Below are positions 1-7,738 of a stretch of 64,000 bases of DNA, piece by piece. A program made the position numbers and the translations under genes. This stretch comes from CAG-452 sp045531335 (GTDB lineage: Bacteria; Bacillota; Clostridia; TANB77; CAG-508). The stretch spans positions 32,844 through 96,843 of the forward strand of contig JAZSDU010000049.1 in NCBI GenBank assembly GCA_045531335.1, in the 5' to 3' direction. Numbering within the stretch: the stretch's first letter is position 1; each line of letters opens with the position of its first letter. The notes beneath the pieces are model-generated. The model worked only from the letters and a program-made list of their open reading frames with translations, did not search any database and was not told the origin of the DNA.

Positions 1-428
1 TAGGAACAGTAGTAGACTTTGACGGAGAAACAGTACCAGAGAATTGGGAAGAGGTTGAAGATGAGGATACTGGTTGGATAGAGGCTACTTTAACAAATTC
101 TTTTGTCACATATACTAATGATGGCACTAATTATACACCTCAATATAGAAAATTAGGGAAACTCGTTGAAATAAGAGGTGTAGTAGCCCCAAAAGAAGTA
201 TTACCATATACTACTATTACTGGTACTTATACCATATTTGAATTACCTAAAGGCTTTAGACCATCTAGGAACATTGCTAGAGTCCAACAAGGTAGTGGTC
301 TTAACAAATGGGTATTAAATATATTAGAAAATGGGAATGTTTCTTTAACTAGATATGGAATAAACGAAGAGATTAATGTTGCAACAACTGCCTGGTTACC
401 ATTTGATGAAACATTCTTAATAGATTAG
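1..428 (+). CDS. Phage tail/minor structural protein, C-terminal part (5' end outside window)
   Basis: An open frame enters the window (first full codon at base 3) and ends at TAG 426-428, giving about 141 residues. The sequence is rich in Thr, Asn and Gly with short beta-strand-like segments (for example YTPQYRKLGKLVEIRG and a later ELPKGFRP), typical of the C-terminal module of tail-fibre or baseplate proteins of Gram-positive phages. It is followed after 10 bases by another tail-type gene in the same direction. Which tail protein it is cannot be decided without the missing N-terminus. Confidence 0.7.
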   Translation, partial: GTVVDFDGETVPENWEEVEDEDTGWIEATLTNSFVTYTNDGTNYTPQYRKLGKLVEIRGVVAPKEVLPYTTITGTYTIFELPKGFRPSRNIARVQQGSGLNKWVLNILENGNVSLTRYGINEEINVATTAWLPFDETFLID

Positions 429-438
429 GAGGTAAATT

Positions 439-870
439 ATGAAAATAAAAAAAATAGCACAAAGTGCAGGAGTAGTAGCAACAGTAGTAGACAATTTAGA
501 AAGTGACAGTGCAACAGATGCTTTAAGTGCAAAGCAAGGGAAAGAATTAAATGAGAAAATAACTAATTTAGGCATTATTGCAGGTTTATTTACACCAGCT
601 GATGGTATTACAATAGTATCTGGAAACTATATAATATGTGGAAAATTGGCAATTGTAGCTTTAAACGTTAAATCTACAAAAGCAATATCACAATGGAAAC
701 CAATTGCATATTTTAAAGATGACATACCAGCTAATGGATATATATATACTATCGAGAATAAAACTTGTTATATGAACAAAACTACAAAGTCTATTGATAT
801 ATATGCAGATGGTGGATTAGCATCAGGAAGCGGTTTGGTTATAGAGGCGGTTGCTTGTTTTGATGCTTAA
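439..870 (+). CDS. Phage tail-associated protein
   Basis: Encodes 143 residues; the GGAGG at 428-432 sits just before the ATG. The N-terminal stretch VVDNLESDSATDALSAKQGK resembles a linker motif seen in many tail-fibre and baseplate proteins of Firmicute phages, and the rest looks like a compact beta domain. Its place directly behind another tail gene supports a structural role, perhaps in the receptor-binding tip. No catalytic motif is visible. The function is inferred from motif and context. Confidence 0.65.
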   Translation: MKIKKIAQSAGVVATVVDNLESDSATDALSAKQGKELNEKITNLGIIAGLFTPADGITIVSGNYIICGKLAIVALNVKSTKAISQWKPIAYFKDDIPANGYIYTIENKTCYMNKTTKSIDIYADGGLASGSGLVIEAVACFDA

Positions 871-885
871 TATAGAAGAAATAAA

Positions 886-916
886 AAAGAACATCTAATA
901 TGGTTGTTCTTTTTAT
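886..916 (+). terminator. Rho-independent terminator after the tail gene
   Basis: AAAGAACA pairs with TGTTCTTT across an 11-base loop and is followed by TTTATT. It lies between the tail gene and the lysis genes. Confidence 0.6.
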
Positions 917-941
917 TATGTAAAAGAAAGGAGTTGTAGAG

Positions 942-1256
942 TTGGATAATCATGTAGAAGAATTTATCGAATTTAAAGAACGATGCAAATCTAATACAAA
1001 AAGATTAGATGAACACGATGAGCAAATAAAAGAACTGAGAAATGTATATGTGGCATTAACAAAGGTAGACGACAAAGTAACAAATGTTGAAAAAGATGTT
1101 GTAGAAATGAAAAACGATTTAAAAGAAATAAAAGAAAAACCATTAAAAGATTATGAAGAAACAAAAAAAGAAATAAAGAAAAATATAATTTCCTTTGTTT
1201 CAGGAGTAATATTAACAGCTATTACTATAGGGCTGGGATTTAAATTTTTATTATAA
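942..1256 (+). CDS. XhlA-like phage lysis-associated membrane protein
   Basis: Encodes 104 residues from a TTG start, chosen because AAAGGAG lies about 9 bases upstream. The first 75 residues are charged and heptad-like (coiled coil). Residues about 82-103 form one hydrophobic membrane helix at the extreme C-terminus. This topology and size fit the haemolysin XhlA family, which works with the holin and endolysin in PBSX-like prophages. The endolysin gene follows 12 bases later, supporting a lysis cassette. It could itself be the holin, since no separate holin gene is seen. Confidence 0.7.
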   Translation: MDNHVEEFIEFKERCKSNTKRLDEHDEQIKELRNVYVALTKVDDKVTNVEKDVVEMKNDLKEIKEKPLKDYEETKKEIKKNIISFVSGVILTAITIGLGFKFLL

Positions 1257-1268
1257 AGGAGTGATTAT

Positions 1269-2588
1269 ATGAACAGAAAGAAATTTATTATAGCTATTGT
1301 AACAGTAGTAATGGCAATAGCAGGTGCAATATTTGGTATAAAATATACCGATGAAGATATTAAAGAAATATCAGAAGGAGTAGAAACTATTGTAGAAATA
1401 GTGGACAACCAGTCTACAACAGAAATACCAGAACTAACAAAAGAAGATGAAGAAACTCTAGAGTATCAAGAAACAGAAGCAGAAGGATTTGAGTTGCAAG
1501 GAGAAATTGCCTACAATGGTGCTACAGAACTTCCAAAAGTTGAAGTAGGAGAATATGCAGGTCTTACATATTATTCTCAAATAGATAGAAGATGGAAAAA
1601 CAAACTTTATACATCTACAGGAAACAAAACACAAACAATGGGGTCAAGCGCATGTGGACCAACATGTTCAGCAATGGTAGTATCAAGTATTAAAGGAACA
1701 ATATTACCAACAGAAATGGCAGACTTATATGTTAAATACGGATTTCGTTCAGCAAACAACGGTACATATTGGAGCGCTTTTAGATGGACTGCAGATGTAT
1801 TTGATATAGGATATAAAGAATTATACAAATTAAATGATGTCTGTGATTTGTTAGAACAAAATTATATGGTAATATCAGCTTGTGGTAATGGTCTATTTAC
1901 TACTGGAGGACATTTCATATTAATATATGGATATGAAGATACAAACAAGAGTGGACAATGTGATAATGGAGACAGATTGAAAATATATGACCCATATTTG
2001 TACGATGGAAAATTCAATTTAAGTACTCGTAGAGGTAAAGCTACAGTTGATGGAAATACAGTCTATGTAGAAAAAGAAACATTCAGAGCATATGCAAATT
2101 ATAGTGGATTCTTTGCTTTCAAAAATGACAGAACAGATGTAAAAGAAAATACAACTACAGTAACAACAACTAAAAAAGAAGAAACTAAATTTGAAAGTTA
2201 CAACGCAAAAGTAACAGCGAAAATTGGATTAAATGCAAGAAGTGGTGCAGGAACAAGTTATGCAAAAGTGTATGGATATGGATATGGAAAAACTGTAAAA
2301 ATAGTAGCAGAGAGTAACGGATGGGGTAAAACTTCTGATGGTTACTGGGTAAGCTTACAATACACAACAAAAACAATAACAGGAGTAAAAAATACAGTAG
2401 GACAATATAAATATTTTAATTACACATATACTTATATTTATAGAAATTCTAATTTAACAGGAAGTCCATATTATTATTTAAGGAATACAAAAGTAGAAGT
2501 ATTAAAAAATATATCTAAAAATGTTGATTACATATATGTACCAGCAACAGGAAGATATGGATATGTACATACAAGTGTTTATAAATAA
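1269..2588 (+). CDS. Phage endolysin: C39-type cysteine peptidase with SH3 wall-binding repeats
   Basis: Encodes 439 residues; GGAG 1258-1261 precedes the ATG. Residues 5-24 form a signal-anchor helix, followed by an acidic linker. Residues about 97-290 match the papain-like C39_2 peptidase fold: Cys129 in SSACGPTC, His215 in TTGGHF and Asp241 in YDPY are the expected catalytic residues. Two SH3-like segments follow (about 312-370 and 375-439; GLNARSGAGTSYAKV is the bacterial SH3 signature), which would bind the cell wall. It probably cuts peptidoglycan cross-bridges at phage release. The N-terminal anchor is unusual for a holin-dependent endolysin and suggests Sec-type (signal-arrest-release) export. 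Confidence 0.8.
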   Translation: MNRKKFIIAIVTVVMAIAGAIFGIKYTDEDIKEISEGVETIVEIVDNQSTTEIPELTKEDEETLEYQETEAEGFELQGEIAYNGATELPKVEVGEYAGLTYYSQIDRRWKNKLYTSTGNKTQTMGSSACGPTCSAMVVSSIKGTILPTEMADLYVKYGFRSANNGTYWSAFRWTADVFDIGYKELYKLNDVCDLLEQNYMVISACGNGLFTTGGHFILIYGYEDTNKSGQCDNGDRLKIYDPYLYDGKFNLSTRRGKATVDGNTVYVEKETFRAYANYSGFFAFKNDRTDVKENTTTVTTTKKEETKFESYNAKVTAKIGLNARSGAGTSYAKVYGYGYGKTVKIVAESNGWGKTSDGYWVSLQYTTKTITGVKNTVGQYKYFNYTYTYIYRNSNLTGSPYYYLRNTKVEVLKNISKNVDYIYVPATGRYGYVHTSVYK

Positions 2589-2598
2589 GCTTAAGAAT

Positions 2599-2627
2599 GA
2601 GCAGTAGAAATACTGCTCTTATTTTTT
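2599..2627 (+). terminator. Rho-independent terminator after the endolysin
   Basis: GAGCAGTA (2599-2606), loop GAAA, TACTGCTC (2611-2618), then TTATTTTTT. It overlaps an upstream in-frame ATG at 2597, one reason to start the next gene at 2645. Confidence 0.8.
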
Positions 2628-2644
2628 ATATAGGAGGCAAAACA

Positions 2645-2986
2645 ATGGAAGAAGAAGGAATATATAAAGGTGGAACATTAATAATTAATCTTGATTCTAT
2701 AGAAATGATAGGCTCTGAATATATTTTCGAAAAAGGTGACAAGATAAGAATCGCATTAAAAGAATATGAGACTTCAGTAGAAAACGTCTTATATGATGAA
2801 ATAACACCAACTGTTGGAGAAACAAAAGCACAACATATATTTTCAAGAGAAGAAACCCAAGAGAAACTTGAAGTAAAGAAAACATACATTTTACGAGCAG
2901 ATTTAATAAAATCAGAAAAAACATTTCCAATGCTGTCACAAAACTTAAAGGTTATAGGACAAGCTATAATTCCAGATAAAGAGTAG
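2645..2986 (+). CDS. Phage protein of unknown function (baseplate region)
   Basis: Encodes 113 residues. The ATG at 2645 is preferred over the in-frame ATG at 2597 because AGGAGG lies at 2632-2637 and the earlier ATG lies inside a terminator stem. The protein is acidic and beta-rich with no signal peptide. The domain arrangement (a strand-rich block read as an applied load or expression with alternating charged residues) resembles N-terminal domains of BppU-like baseplate proteins, but this is weak. It is followed after 8 bases by another phage gene of the same operon. Confidence 0.5.
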   Translation: MEEEGIYKGGTLIINLDSIEMIGSEYIFEKGDKIRIALKEYETSVENVLYDEITPTVGETKAQHIFSREETQEKLEVKKTYILRADLIKSEKTFPMLSQNLKVIGQAIIPDKE

Positions 2987-2994
2987 GTGATAGT

Positions 2995-3813
2995 ATGTCA
3001 TACGTTAATAATGTTACTGGCAATGTTGAAGTAACAAATGCAATAGGCTCAATAGAATCGATAACAACAACTGGAAATGTAACTACTGTTACAGCTAAAG
3101 CACAAGTTAAAGCTACTAAAGTAGCAGGTAAGTTGGGAATAGCACATATTATGGAAAAATTAATGACACCAATAGAACTTTCAACTGACATAAATAATCC
3201 TACAGAAATCATGAATCTGATAAATAAGAGTGGTACTTATGTTGCTAAGAATATTGGACTTTTAGGGTCAAATGGACAAGTAATGGCAGTGTTTGCAAAG
3301 GGCCAATTTTTCAGCATATCTAATTTACAAGAATATGGAAAAGCATTTGGACTAGAAGTGCCAGATAGCGAAAATGTTATAGATGTTGATGGAAGATTAA
3401 TTGATGGTGAACATGTTACTTATCGCATAATAGGAGGTACACAACTAAAAGAGATAATATGGCTTAATAGTGAAAACGTGAAGGATTATGTAAAAGTTGA
3501 TTTTAACCCAGCAGATTTTATTAATATTAATTATGGTATTCAATTTTACAATGGAAAATTAGCGATATATTCAGCGACACTAACTGATATAGAAAATGGA
3601 GTAAATAACTATAAACCGATTACTTCAAATAATATCGCTTATGCTGTTCAAACAAAAGGTAATAACTATTTTGCAAAGAAAACAGATTTTACTGATTTAC
3701 AAGATAAGGTTGAAAGCGTTGAAGAAGATATAAGTACACTTGAAACCGACATATCTACTCTAAAATCTGAAATAGAAACCATATTGGAAAGTGTGGTGAC
3801 TGTTGATGAATAA
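2995..3813 (+). CDS. Phage tail-region protein with C-terminal coiled coil
   Basis: Encodes 272 residues. The first 40 residues are Val/Thr-rich with repeated TGNV-type turns, the middle is mixed alpha/beta, and residues about 228-268 form a heptad coiled coil (SVEEDISTLETDISTLKSEI), suggesting a trimeric fibre or chaperone-like assembly. The start is an ATG 8 bases after the previous stop, with AGGTGATAG as ribosome binding site. Its end overlaps the next small gene by 8 bases, so the two are probably translationally coupled. I do not recognise the family. Confidence 0.6.
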   Translation: MSYVNNVTGNVEVTNAIGSIESITTTGNVTTVTAKAQVKATKVAGKLGIAHIMEKLMTPIELSTDINNPTEIMNLINKSGTYVAKNIGLLGSNGQVMAVFAKGQFFSISNLQEYGKAFGLEVPDSENVIDVDGRLIDGEHVTYRIIGGTQLKEIIWLNSENVKDYVKVDFNPADFININYGIQFYNGKLAIYSATLTDIENGVNNYKPITSNNIAYAVQTKGNNYFAKKTDFTDLQDKVESVEEDISTLETDISTLKSEIETILESVVTVDE

Positions 3814-3937
3814 TGAATTAAGTAAAAATCTAGCTGAATTGATAAGTAAGCACAATAAAGTCTTAATTGAATTAAAAGAAAAATATTCAATGAAAAACAG
3901 TTCTACTTCAGAAAAGGAGGTAGAGACTGATGAATAA
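3806..3937 (+). CDS. Small 43-residue phage protein between tail genes
   Basis: A short open frame from ATG 3806 to TAA 3935-3937. It overlaps the preceding gene by 8 bases and the following LRR gene by 8 bases, the tight coupling usual for real phage genes. The product starts MNNELSKNLAELISKHNKVL, is helical, lysine/glutamate-rich, and has no membrane segment. The ribosome binding site of the next gene (AAAAGGAGG, about 3911-3920) lies inside it. The function is unknown; it may be an XkdX-like or fibre-linked small protein. Confidence 0.6.
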   Translation: MNNELSKNLAELISKHNKVLIELKEKYSMKNSSTSEKEVETDE

Positions 3938-5006
3938 GATAAGTAAACAATTACAAGAATTAGTAAATCAAACAAGACAACTTGCTAAAAACTTAAATGT
4001 TAAAGGAATTAGTGCTAGTGAAAGTGAAACTTTAAATACACTAGTTCCTAAAGTTCTTAATATTGCAAGTGGAGATGTAAAGTTAGGAACTAAAGAAATA
4101 ACCAAAGATGGAACTTATTATGCTTATGAAGATGGAGTAGATGGATATTCTAGTGTGAATGTAAATATTTTAGGCGATAATGTTGATTTTATTTCAACAA
4201 TTACTGGAACTGGCAGTTCAGCAAAATGGAATGTAAAAATGTTAGGTGATGTACCAAGATATGCTTTTTATAGCATGAATAAAATTAATGAATTAGATTT
4301 GAGTAATACCAAAAGTATTGGAGAAAGAGCATTTTATAATCATAGTTCTATTACAAACATTATAGCACCAAATAAAATGACAATAGATAGTTATGCTTTT
4401 TATGGTTGTACTGGAGCGACAGGAACAATAAAAATCAGTGAAGAACAAACAGCTATTGAAGAACGTGCGTTTTATAGTTGTAGTAAATTAAAGTTTGAAT
4501 TGCACGACAATATAACAGAAGTAAAAGCGTATGCTTTTTGGAATTGTCAATCAAATAATTTAACAAAATTGCCAAGTAACTTAAAAACAATAGGGAATTA
4601 TGCTTTTTATCAAAACTCTGGGATTGACCCATTAAGAATAACCGAAATACCACCACTAGTAACAAGTATTGGTACTAACGCATTTCAAAGTAATAGTTTT
4701 GAAAGTATAAAAATACACGATGCTTGTACAAATATTAGTGCTTATGCGTTTAGATATAATTTCTTAAAGACTGTTGAGATAGGTAAAGGGTTAAAAAATA
4801 TGTATGCTTATACTTTTGGTAATAATACTTCTTTAACAACATTTACTATTCATGCAACAACACCACCAACAATATTAGCCACTACTTTTCAAAATAGCGA
4901 TAATATAGAAGAAATAAGAGTACCAGCAAGTGCATTAGAAACTTATAAGAGTGCTAGTAATTGGAGTGCTTATGCTGATTTAATGGTAGGAATTGAGGGA
5001 GAATAA
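3930..5006 (+). CDS. Phage tail protein with BspA-type leucine-rich repeats
   Basis: Encodes 358 residues; AAAAGGAGG lies upstream of the ATG. The N-terminal 60 residues contain a helical segment with a Leu-rich pattern seen in phage tail proteins. From about residue 110 to 330 there are at least eight repeats of the BspA/TpLRR kind (xxIxxxAFxxCxxLxxI), for example TIDSYAFYGCTG and TIGNYAFYQNSG. Such repeats bind proteins or glycans, so this is a good candidate for the receptor-recognising component of the virion. It sits in a coupled operon; the next gene starts on the last base of its TAA stop. Confidence 0.75.
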   Translation: MNKISKQLQELVNQTRQLAKNLNVKGISASESETLNTLVPKVLNIASGDVKLGTKEITKDGTYYAYEDGVDGYSSVNVNILGDNVDFISTITGTGSSAKWNVKMLGDVPRYAFYSMNKINELDLSNTKSIGERAFYNHSSITNIIAPNKMTIDSYAFYGCTGATGTIKISEEQTAIEERAFYSCSKLKFELHDNITEVKAYAFWNCQSNNLTKLPSNLKTIGNYAFYQNSGIDPLRITEIPPLVTSIGTNAFQSNSFESIKIHDACTNISAYAFRYNFLKTVEIGKGLKNMYAYTFGNNTSLTTFTIHATTPPTILATTFQNSDNIEEIRVPASALETYKSASNWSAYADLMVGIEGE

Positions 5007-5260
5007 TGATAAAGAAAGAATTTTATAAAACAAGAAAAGATGAAGTAAATCTTTATAGGATTTATTCAACAGACAACCTATATATAAGAAAAATAGGAAC
5101 TGATGAAATATATGACGAAGTAATAGATGTAGAATATGCACCTTATGAGTATCAAGAAACAGATGAAATCATTGAAACAGAGGATGAAACTGAAGATGGA
5201 GAAGTAATAACTCAAAAGTTTAAAGTAATTGAAAAAACACCCGAAAATCAAGCCATGTAA
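5006..5260 (+). CDS. Small acidic phage tail-region protein
   Basis: Encodes 84 residues. Its ATG overlaps the TAA of the LRR gene by one base (TAATG), so it is translationally coupled. It is very acidic in the C-terminal half (a run of Glu/Asp/Thr around 50-70). No domain is recognised. Position suggests a tail or fibre accessory protein, the last gene of the late operon. Confidence 0.55.
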   Translation: MIKKEFYKTRKDEVNLYRIYSTDNLYIRKIGTDEIYDEVIDVEYAPYEYQETDEIIETEDETEDGEVITQKFKVIEKTPENQAM

Positions 5261-5340
5261 GTATATCAATTAAAAATATAAAAGGCTTAAAAACGATTCT
5301 CGAAGGTCGATTTTTAGCGAAAAATCAAGGAAATTTACTA

Positions 5341-5369
5341 TTGTAAATAAATGTAAATTATGCTATAAT
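5341..5369 (+). promoter_or_regulatory. Promoter producing a very short transcript
   Basis: TTGTAA (5341-5346), 17 bases, TATAAT (5364-5369). Transcription would start near 5376 and meet the hairpin at 5411-5437 after only about 65 bases, with no convincing gene between. Confidence 0.5.
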
Positions 5370-5408
5370 AAACAAAACTTAATAGAATAAGTTTATGGGG
5401 GTATGCAG

Positions 5409-5441
5409 AAAAGACTAGCTGTTCGTGGGCTAGTCTTTTTT
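5409..5441. terminator. Bidirectional terminator at the end of the repressor gene
   Basis: AAGACTAGC (5411-5419) pairs with GCTAGTCTT (5429-5437), flanked by A and T tracts so it can act on both strands. The stop codon of the reverse-strand repressor (5430-5432) is inside the right arm. Confidence 0.75.
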
Positions 5442-5753
5442 CATTTTTACATTAATCAATAAATCAATTATCTGTGATACTTCCATTACTTCTTTAGAAC
5501 CAATTCCGTATTCATCTATACGGCGATACATTTCTTCTTTTAGGGAATCTATGTCTAATTCAGAATAAAACAAATCATCAACTTTTACTTCAAGAGCATT
5601 TGCTATTTTGTACATGGTAGCTAAACTAGGATTAAACTTCTTATTGTTTTCAAGCTGTGTTAAATAAGGTCTACTGATTCCAGTTATTTTACTTAATCTA
5701 TATATAGTTATATTCTTTTTTTCTCTAATATTTTTAATTACGAATACAAACAT
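5430..5753 (-). CDS. Prophage repressor, XRE/Cro-CI family
   Basis: Encodes 107 residues. The start is placed at the ATG reading MFVFVIKNIREKK because AGGAGT lies 8 bases upstream; an upstream extension in the open frame has no ribosome binding site. Residues about 5-63 form the HTH_3 domain (IYRLSKITGISRPYLTQLE is the recognition helix region), and residues 70-107 are helical and probably mediate dimerization. It faces away from a promoter carrying three copies of TTTGTCGAA, its likely operators. Role: lysogeny control. Confidence 0.85.
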   Translation of the reverse strand: MFVFVIKNIREKKNITIYRLSKITGISRPYLTQLENNKKFNPSLATMYKIANALEVKVDDLFYSELDIDSLKEEMYRRIDEYGIGSKEVMEVSQIIDLLINVKMKKD

Positions 5754-5869
5754 AAAATTACTCCTAAAATTATTATGTCCATATTGTATGATAAATATTT
5801 TTAAATTTCTACGTGTTGCTACCAGCGACATATTGAAACTAGCAAAGTATTGCAAAAAGCCGATTTTAT

Positions 5870-5953
5870 TTTGTCGAATTTCTTAAAACCCTTGAAATGA
5901 CTAGATTTTGTCGAACGGTTTTTCTTGACTTTGTCGAAAATAGTAAATATAAT
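5870..5953 (+). promoter_or_regulatory. Prophage switch: operator repeats and rightward promoter
   Basis: TTTGTCGAA occurs at 5870-5878, 5907-5915 and 5930-5938. The last copy overlaps a near-consensus promoter TTGACT (5925-5930), 17 bases, TATAAT (5948-5953). A repressor bound there would block transcription of the 45-residue gene that follows. The binding partner is inferred from position. Confidence 0.7.
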
Positions 5954-5997
5954 TAAACCAACATAAGAAACGCGTTTCTCTGATAAGGAGAAAATAT

Positions 5998-6135
5998 ATG
6001 GAAAAGATAATTGTAGAAGAAATATGTAAAAATTTGAGATGGTATGAAAGAATTGTTGTAAAGAGATATAAAGGACTATTTTATAGAGCTTACAGAATAG
6101 GCATGAGAGATTGCTTTAATTTTTACAATAAGTAA
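5998..6135 (+). CDS. Small basic prophage protein (45 residues) next to the repressor
   Basis: The ATG at 5998 has AAGGAG 8 bases upstream and follows a strong operator-controlled promoter; the frame ends at TAA 6133-6135. The product contains LRWYERIVVKRYKGLFYRAY, a basic amphipathic helix with aromatic residues, and ends with FNFYNK. I recall similar small proteins near XRE regulators in Clostridia but know no function. By position it may be the first early gene of the lytic direction (a Cro or antirepressor analogue), but it has no helix-turn-helix. Confidence 0.55.
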   Translation: MEKIIVEEICKNLRWYERIVVKRYKGLFYRAYRIGMRDCFNFYNK

Positions 6136-6170
6136 TATGTCTTTATGACTTTAATAATGATACAGATAGA

Positions 6171-6814
6171 ATGGAGACATATTATAGAAATGAAAGTCAG
6201 GCAATGCCATACAATAATAATAGAACTTTAACAGTTGGGGAGTTTAGAGGTTCGAGTGGAAGCCCTACGATTTGGACAACAAAGAGAGCAATGCAAAGTT
6301 TTAATACAACAAGATATTTGTTTGGAGCACCAATTCCAGTAGGATTTGCATTTAAAAGACCATGGGAAGGTGGACACGGAAGTCAAAGTCAGCACTATGC
6401 AGGTGTAGCTTTTGATGCAGGGCAGACCTTAAGTAGCAGCGAAAGAAATAGGCTAAGAAATACTGCAAGAAGTTCACGGAGTATGGTCATATGTAGAACC
6501 AGCAAATTTAACTCCTACTTGGGTACATTTCGATAAAAGATTTGGAAGACCGGCTTGCGGGACTGCTGGGTATCCATTAATAAGAAGAGGAAGTATAAGC
6601 ACATATGTACTAATTGCACAAGATGATTTAAATACATTGGGATTTAGAACAGGAGGACTTGACCGGAATATTTGGAGCAAGAACGCAGGAAGCGGTAAGA
6701 AATTATCAAAGAAGTAGAGGACTAACTGCAGACGGTGTGGTAGGATGCAATACTTGGCGTTCACTTCAAGAAAATGTAGTAGGAACTGGAAGAACAAGCA
6801 CGACGATAGATTAG
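6171..6814 (+). CDS. M15-like peptidoglycan peptidase with peptidoglycan-binding domain; two CGG frameshift sites
   Basis: The complete product needs two +1 shifts: at CGG 6477-6479 (continuing with GGA 6478) and at CGG 6664-6666 (continuing with GGA 6665); the frame then ends at TAG 6812-6814, giving 213 residues. The first part carries HYAGVAFDAGQ and, after shift one, WSYVEPANLTPTWVHFD, the zinc-binding His/Asp/His pattern of M15 D,D-peptidases. After that comes a peptidoglycan-binding_1 domain whose LDGIFG motif spans shift two. The start is uncertain: the ATG has no clear ribosome binding site, and family-like residues (LYDFNNDTDR) are encoded upstream of it without an ATG in frame, so the 5' end may be damaged. 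Probably a prophage wall hydrolase. Confidence 0.75.
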
Positions 6815-6816
6815 CA

Positions 6817-6852
6817 AAAAAGGATTTTGGGTACTGCCCCAAAATCCTTTTA
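6817..6852. terminator. Bidirectional terminator between convergent genes
   Basis: AAAAGGATTTTGGG pairs with CCCCAAAATCCTTTT around a short loop. A and T tracts on both sides serve the M15 gene and the reverse-strand operon, whose stop is at 6850. Confidence 0.8.
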
Positions 6853-7374
6853 TGGTTTAACAACTTTTGCTTCAAATTCTTCCCATGATTTACTAAATTC
6901 ATGATTAGAAAAAGCTTCTTTTAATCCATTTACTTGTTTTAATCTTATAATTTCATCTAGTTCCATACCAAGGTGAAGAGATATTGTACTTTCATCCCAT
7001 CCGCTTTTAGTAAGTTCCATTACAATTTTAGACATATCTAGAATTTGGTGAGTACCTCTTGCTCTATTATGCCTTATTGTACTTGCAATACGGTCATCCA
7101 ATTGCTTATTAATTGTAACAATTGGTATTTGCTTTAAATGAAAATATTCTTTAGCACATCTATATCTATGAAATCCGTCAACTATAATATATTTATCATT
7201 TTCTGAATCATAGTAAGTTACAATTGGTTGAGTATAACCATCTTCTTCAATAGAATGTTTCAAAAGTCTCATTTCTGGTGGTGCAACTTTGTTGGGGTTG
7301 TAATCATTTGCATAAACTTTATCAATATCAACCATTTTTACATCAAGAACAGGAAAAGTAATTTCTTTACTCAT
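6850..7374 (-). CDS. ibrB: ParB-like domain protein, IbrB type
   Basis: Encodes 174 residues. The ATG at 7374 is chosen because GGAG lies 8 bases upstream; a GTG three codons earlier overlaps that site. Residues about 10-95 are a ParB N-terminal/sulfiredoxin-like domain with NDYNPNKVAPPEMRLL and VDGFHRYRCAKE, the nucleotide-handling motifs. The C-terminal half is helical and HTH-like. In the known IbrA-IbrB pair a ParB-like protein travels with a PAPS-reductase-like protein, as here. The start overlaps the previous gene by 8 bases, so the three genes are coupled. The molecular role of IbrB proteins is not established. Confidence 0.7.
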   Translation of the reverse strand: MSKEITFPVLDVKMVDIDKVYANDYNPNKVAPPEMRLLKHSIEEDGYTQPIVTYYDSENDKYIIVDGFHRYRCAKEYFHLKQIPIVTINKQLDDRIASTIRHNRARGTHQILDMSKIVMELTKSGWDESTISLHLGMELDEIIRLKQVNGLKEAFSNHEFSKSWEEFEAKVVKP

Positions 7375-7738
7375 TAATATCACTCCTAATTCTTATAAAA
7401 TTTTTGTATCCATTGTCATCTGTACAAATGAATCCACAAGAATCATATACTTCAGAATATACCTTTGTAACTACACTATCTTTTATTTTTATTTCTTTAC
7501 TAATATGAGTTAATAATTCTATCAAATAATCATCTTTTATAGAGTAAACATTTTTTATTACATCTGATGAAATTGATACAAAAGCAACTGGATTTTTATT
7601 TTCAATATAAACATACCATTCTTTGTTATTATCATCATATATTCTATCATTTGTTTTATTTTGTACTATTCTAGAACCAAAGAATTTACCCATAATATTA
7701 TAAAAATCTTTTGATTTATTATCCATTTTTAGAATCAT
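7367..7738 (-). CDS. Small protein of unknown function in the IbrAB-like operon
   Basis: Encodes 123 residues and sits between the ParB-like and PAPS-reductase-like genes, overlapping the upstream gene by 4 bases (ATGA) and the downstream gene by 8. The arrangement shows it is part of the same functional unit. Alternating strands with a segment ending in SEVYDSCGFICTDDNG are reminiscent of the C-terminal half of GNAT acetyltransferases, but the acetyl-CoA loop is not evident, so this is only a suggestion. Confidence 0.6.
   Translation of the reverse strand: MILKMDNKSKDFYNIMGKFFGSRIVQNKTNDRIYDDNNKEWYVYIENKNPVAFVSISSDVIKNVYSIKDDYLIELLTHISKEIKIKDSVVTKVYSEVYDSCGFICTDDNGYKNFIRIRSDINE

Noticed and set aside
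3806..3937. Ignoring the 43-codon frame as chance
   Set aside because: It was kept as a gene because it overlaps both neighbours by eight bases in the coupled style of this operon.
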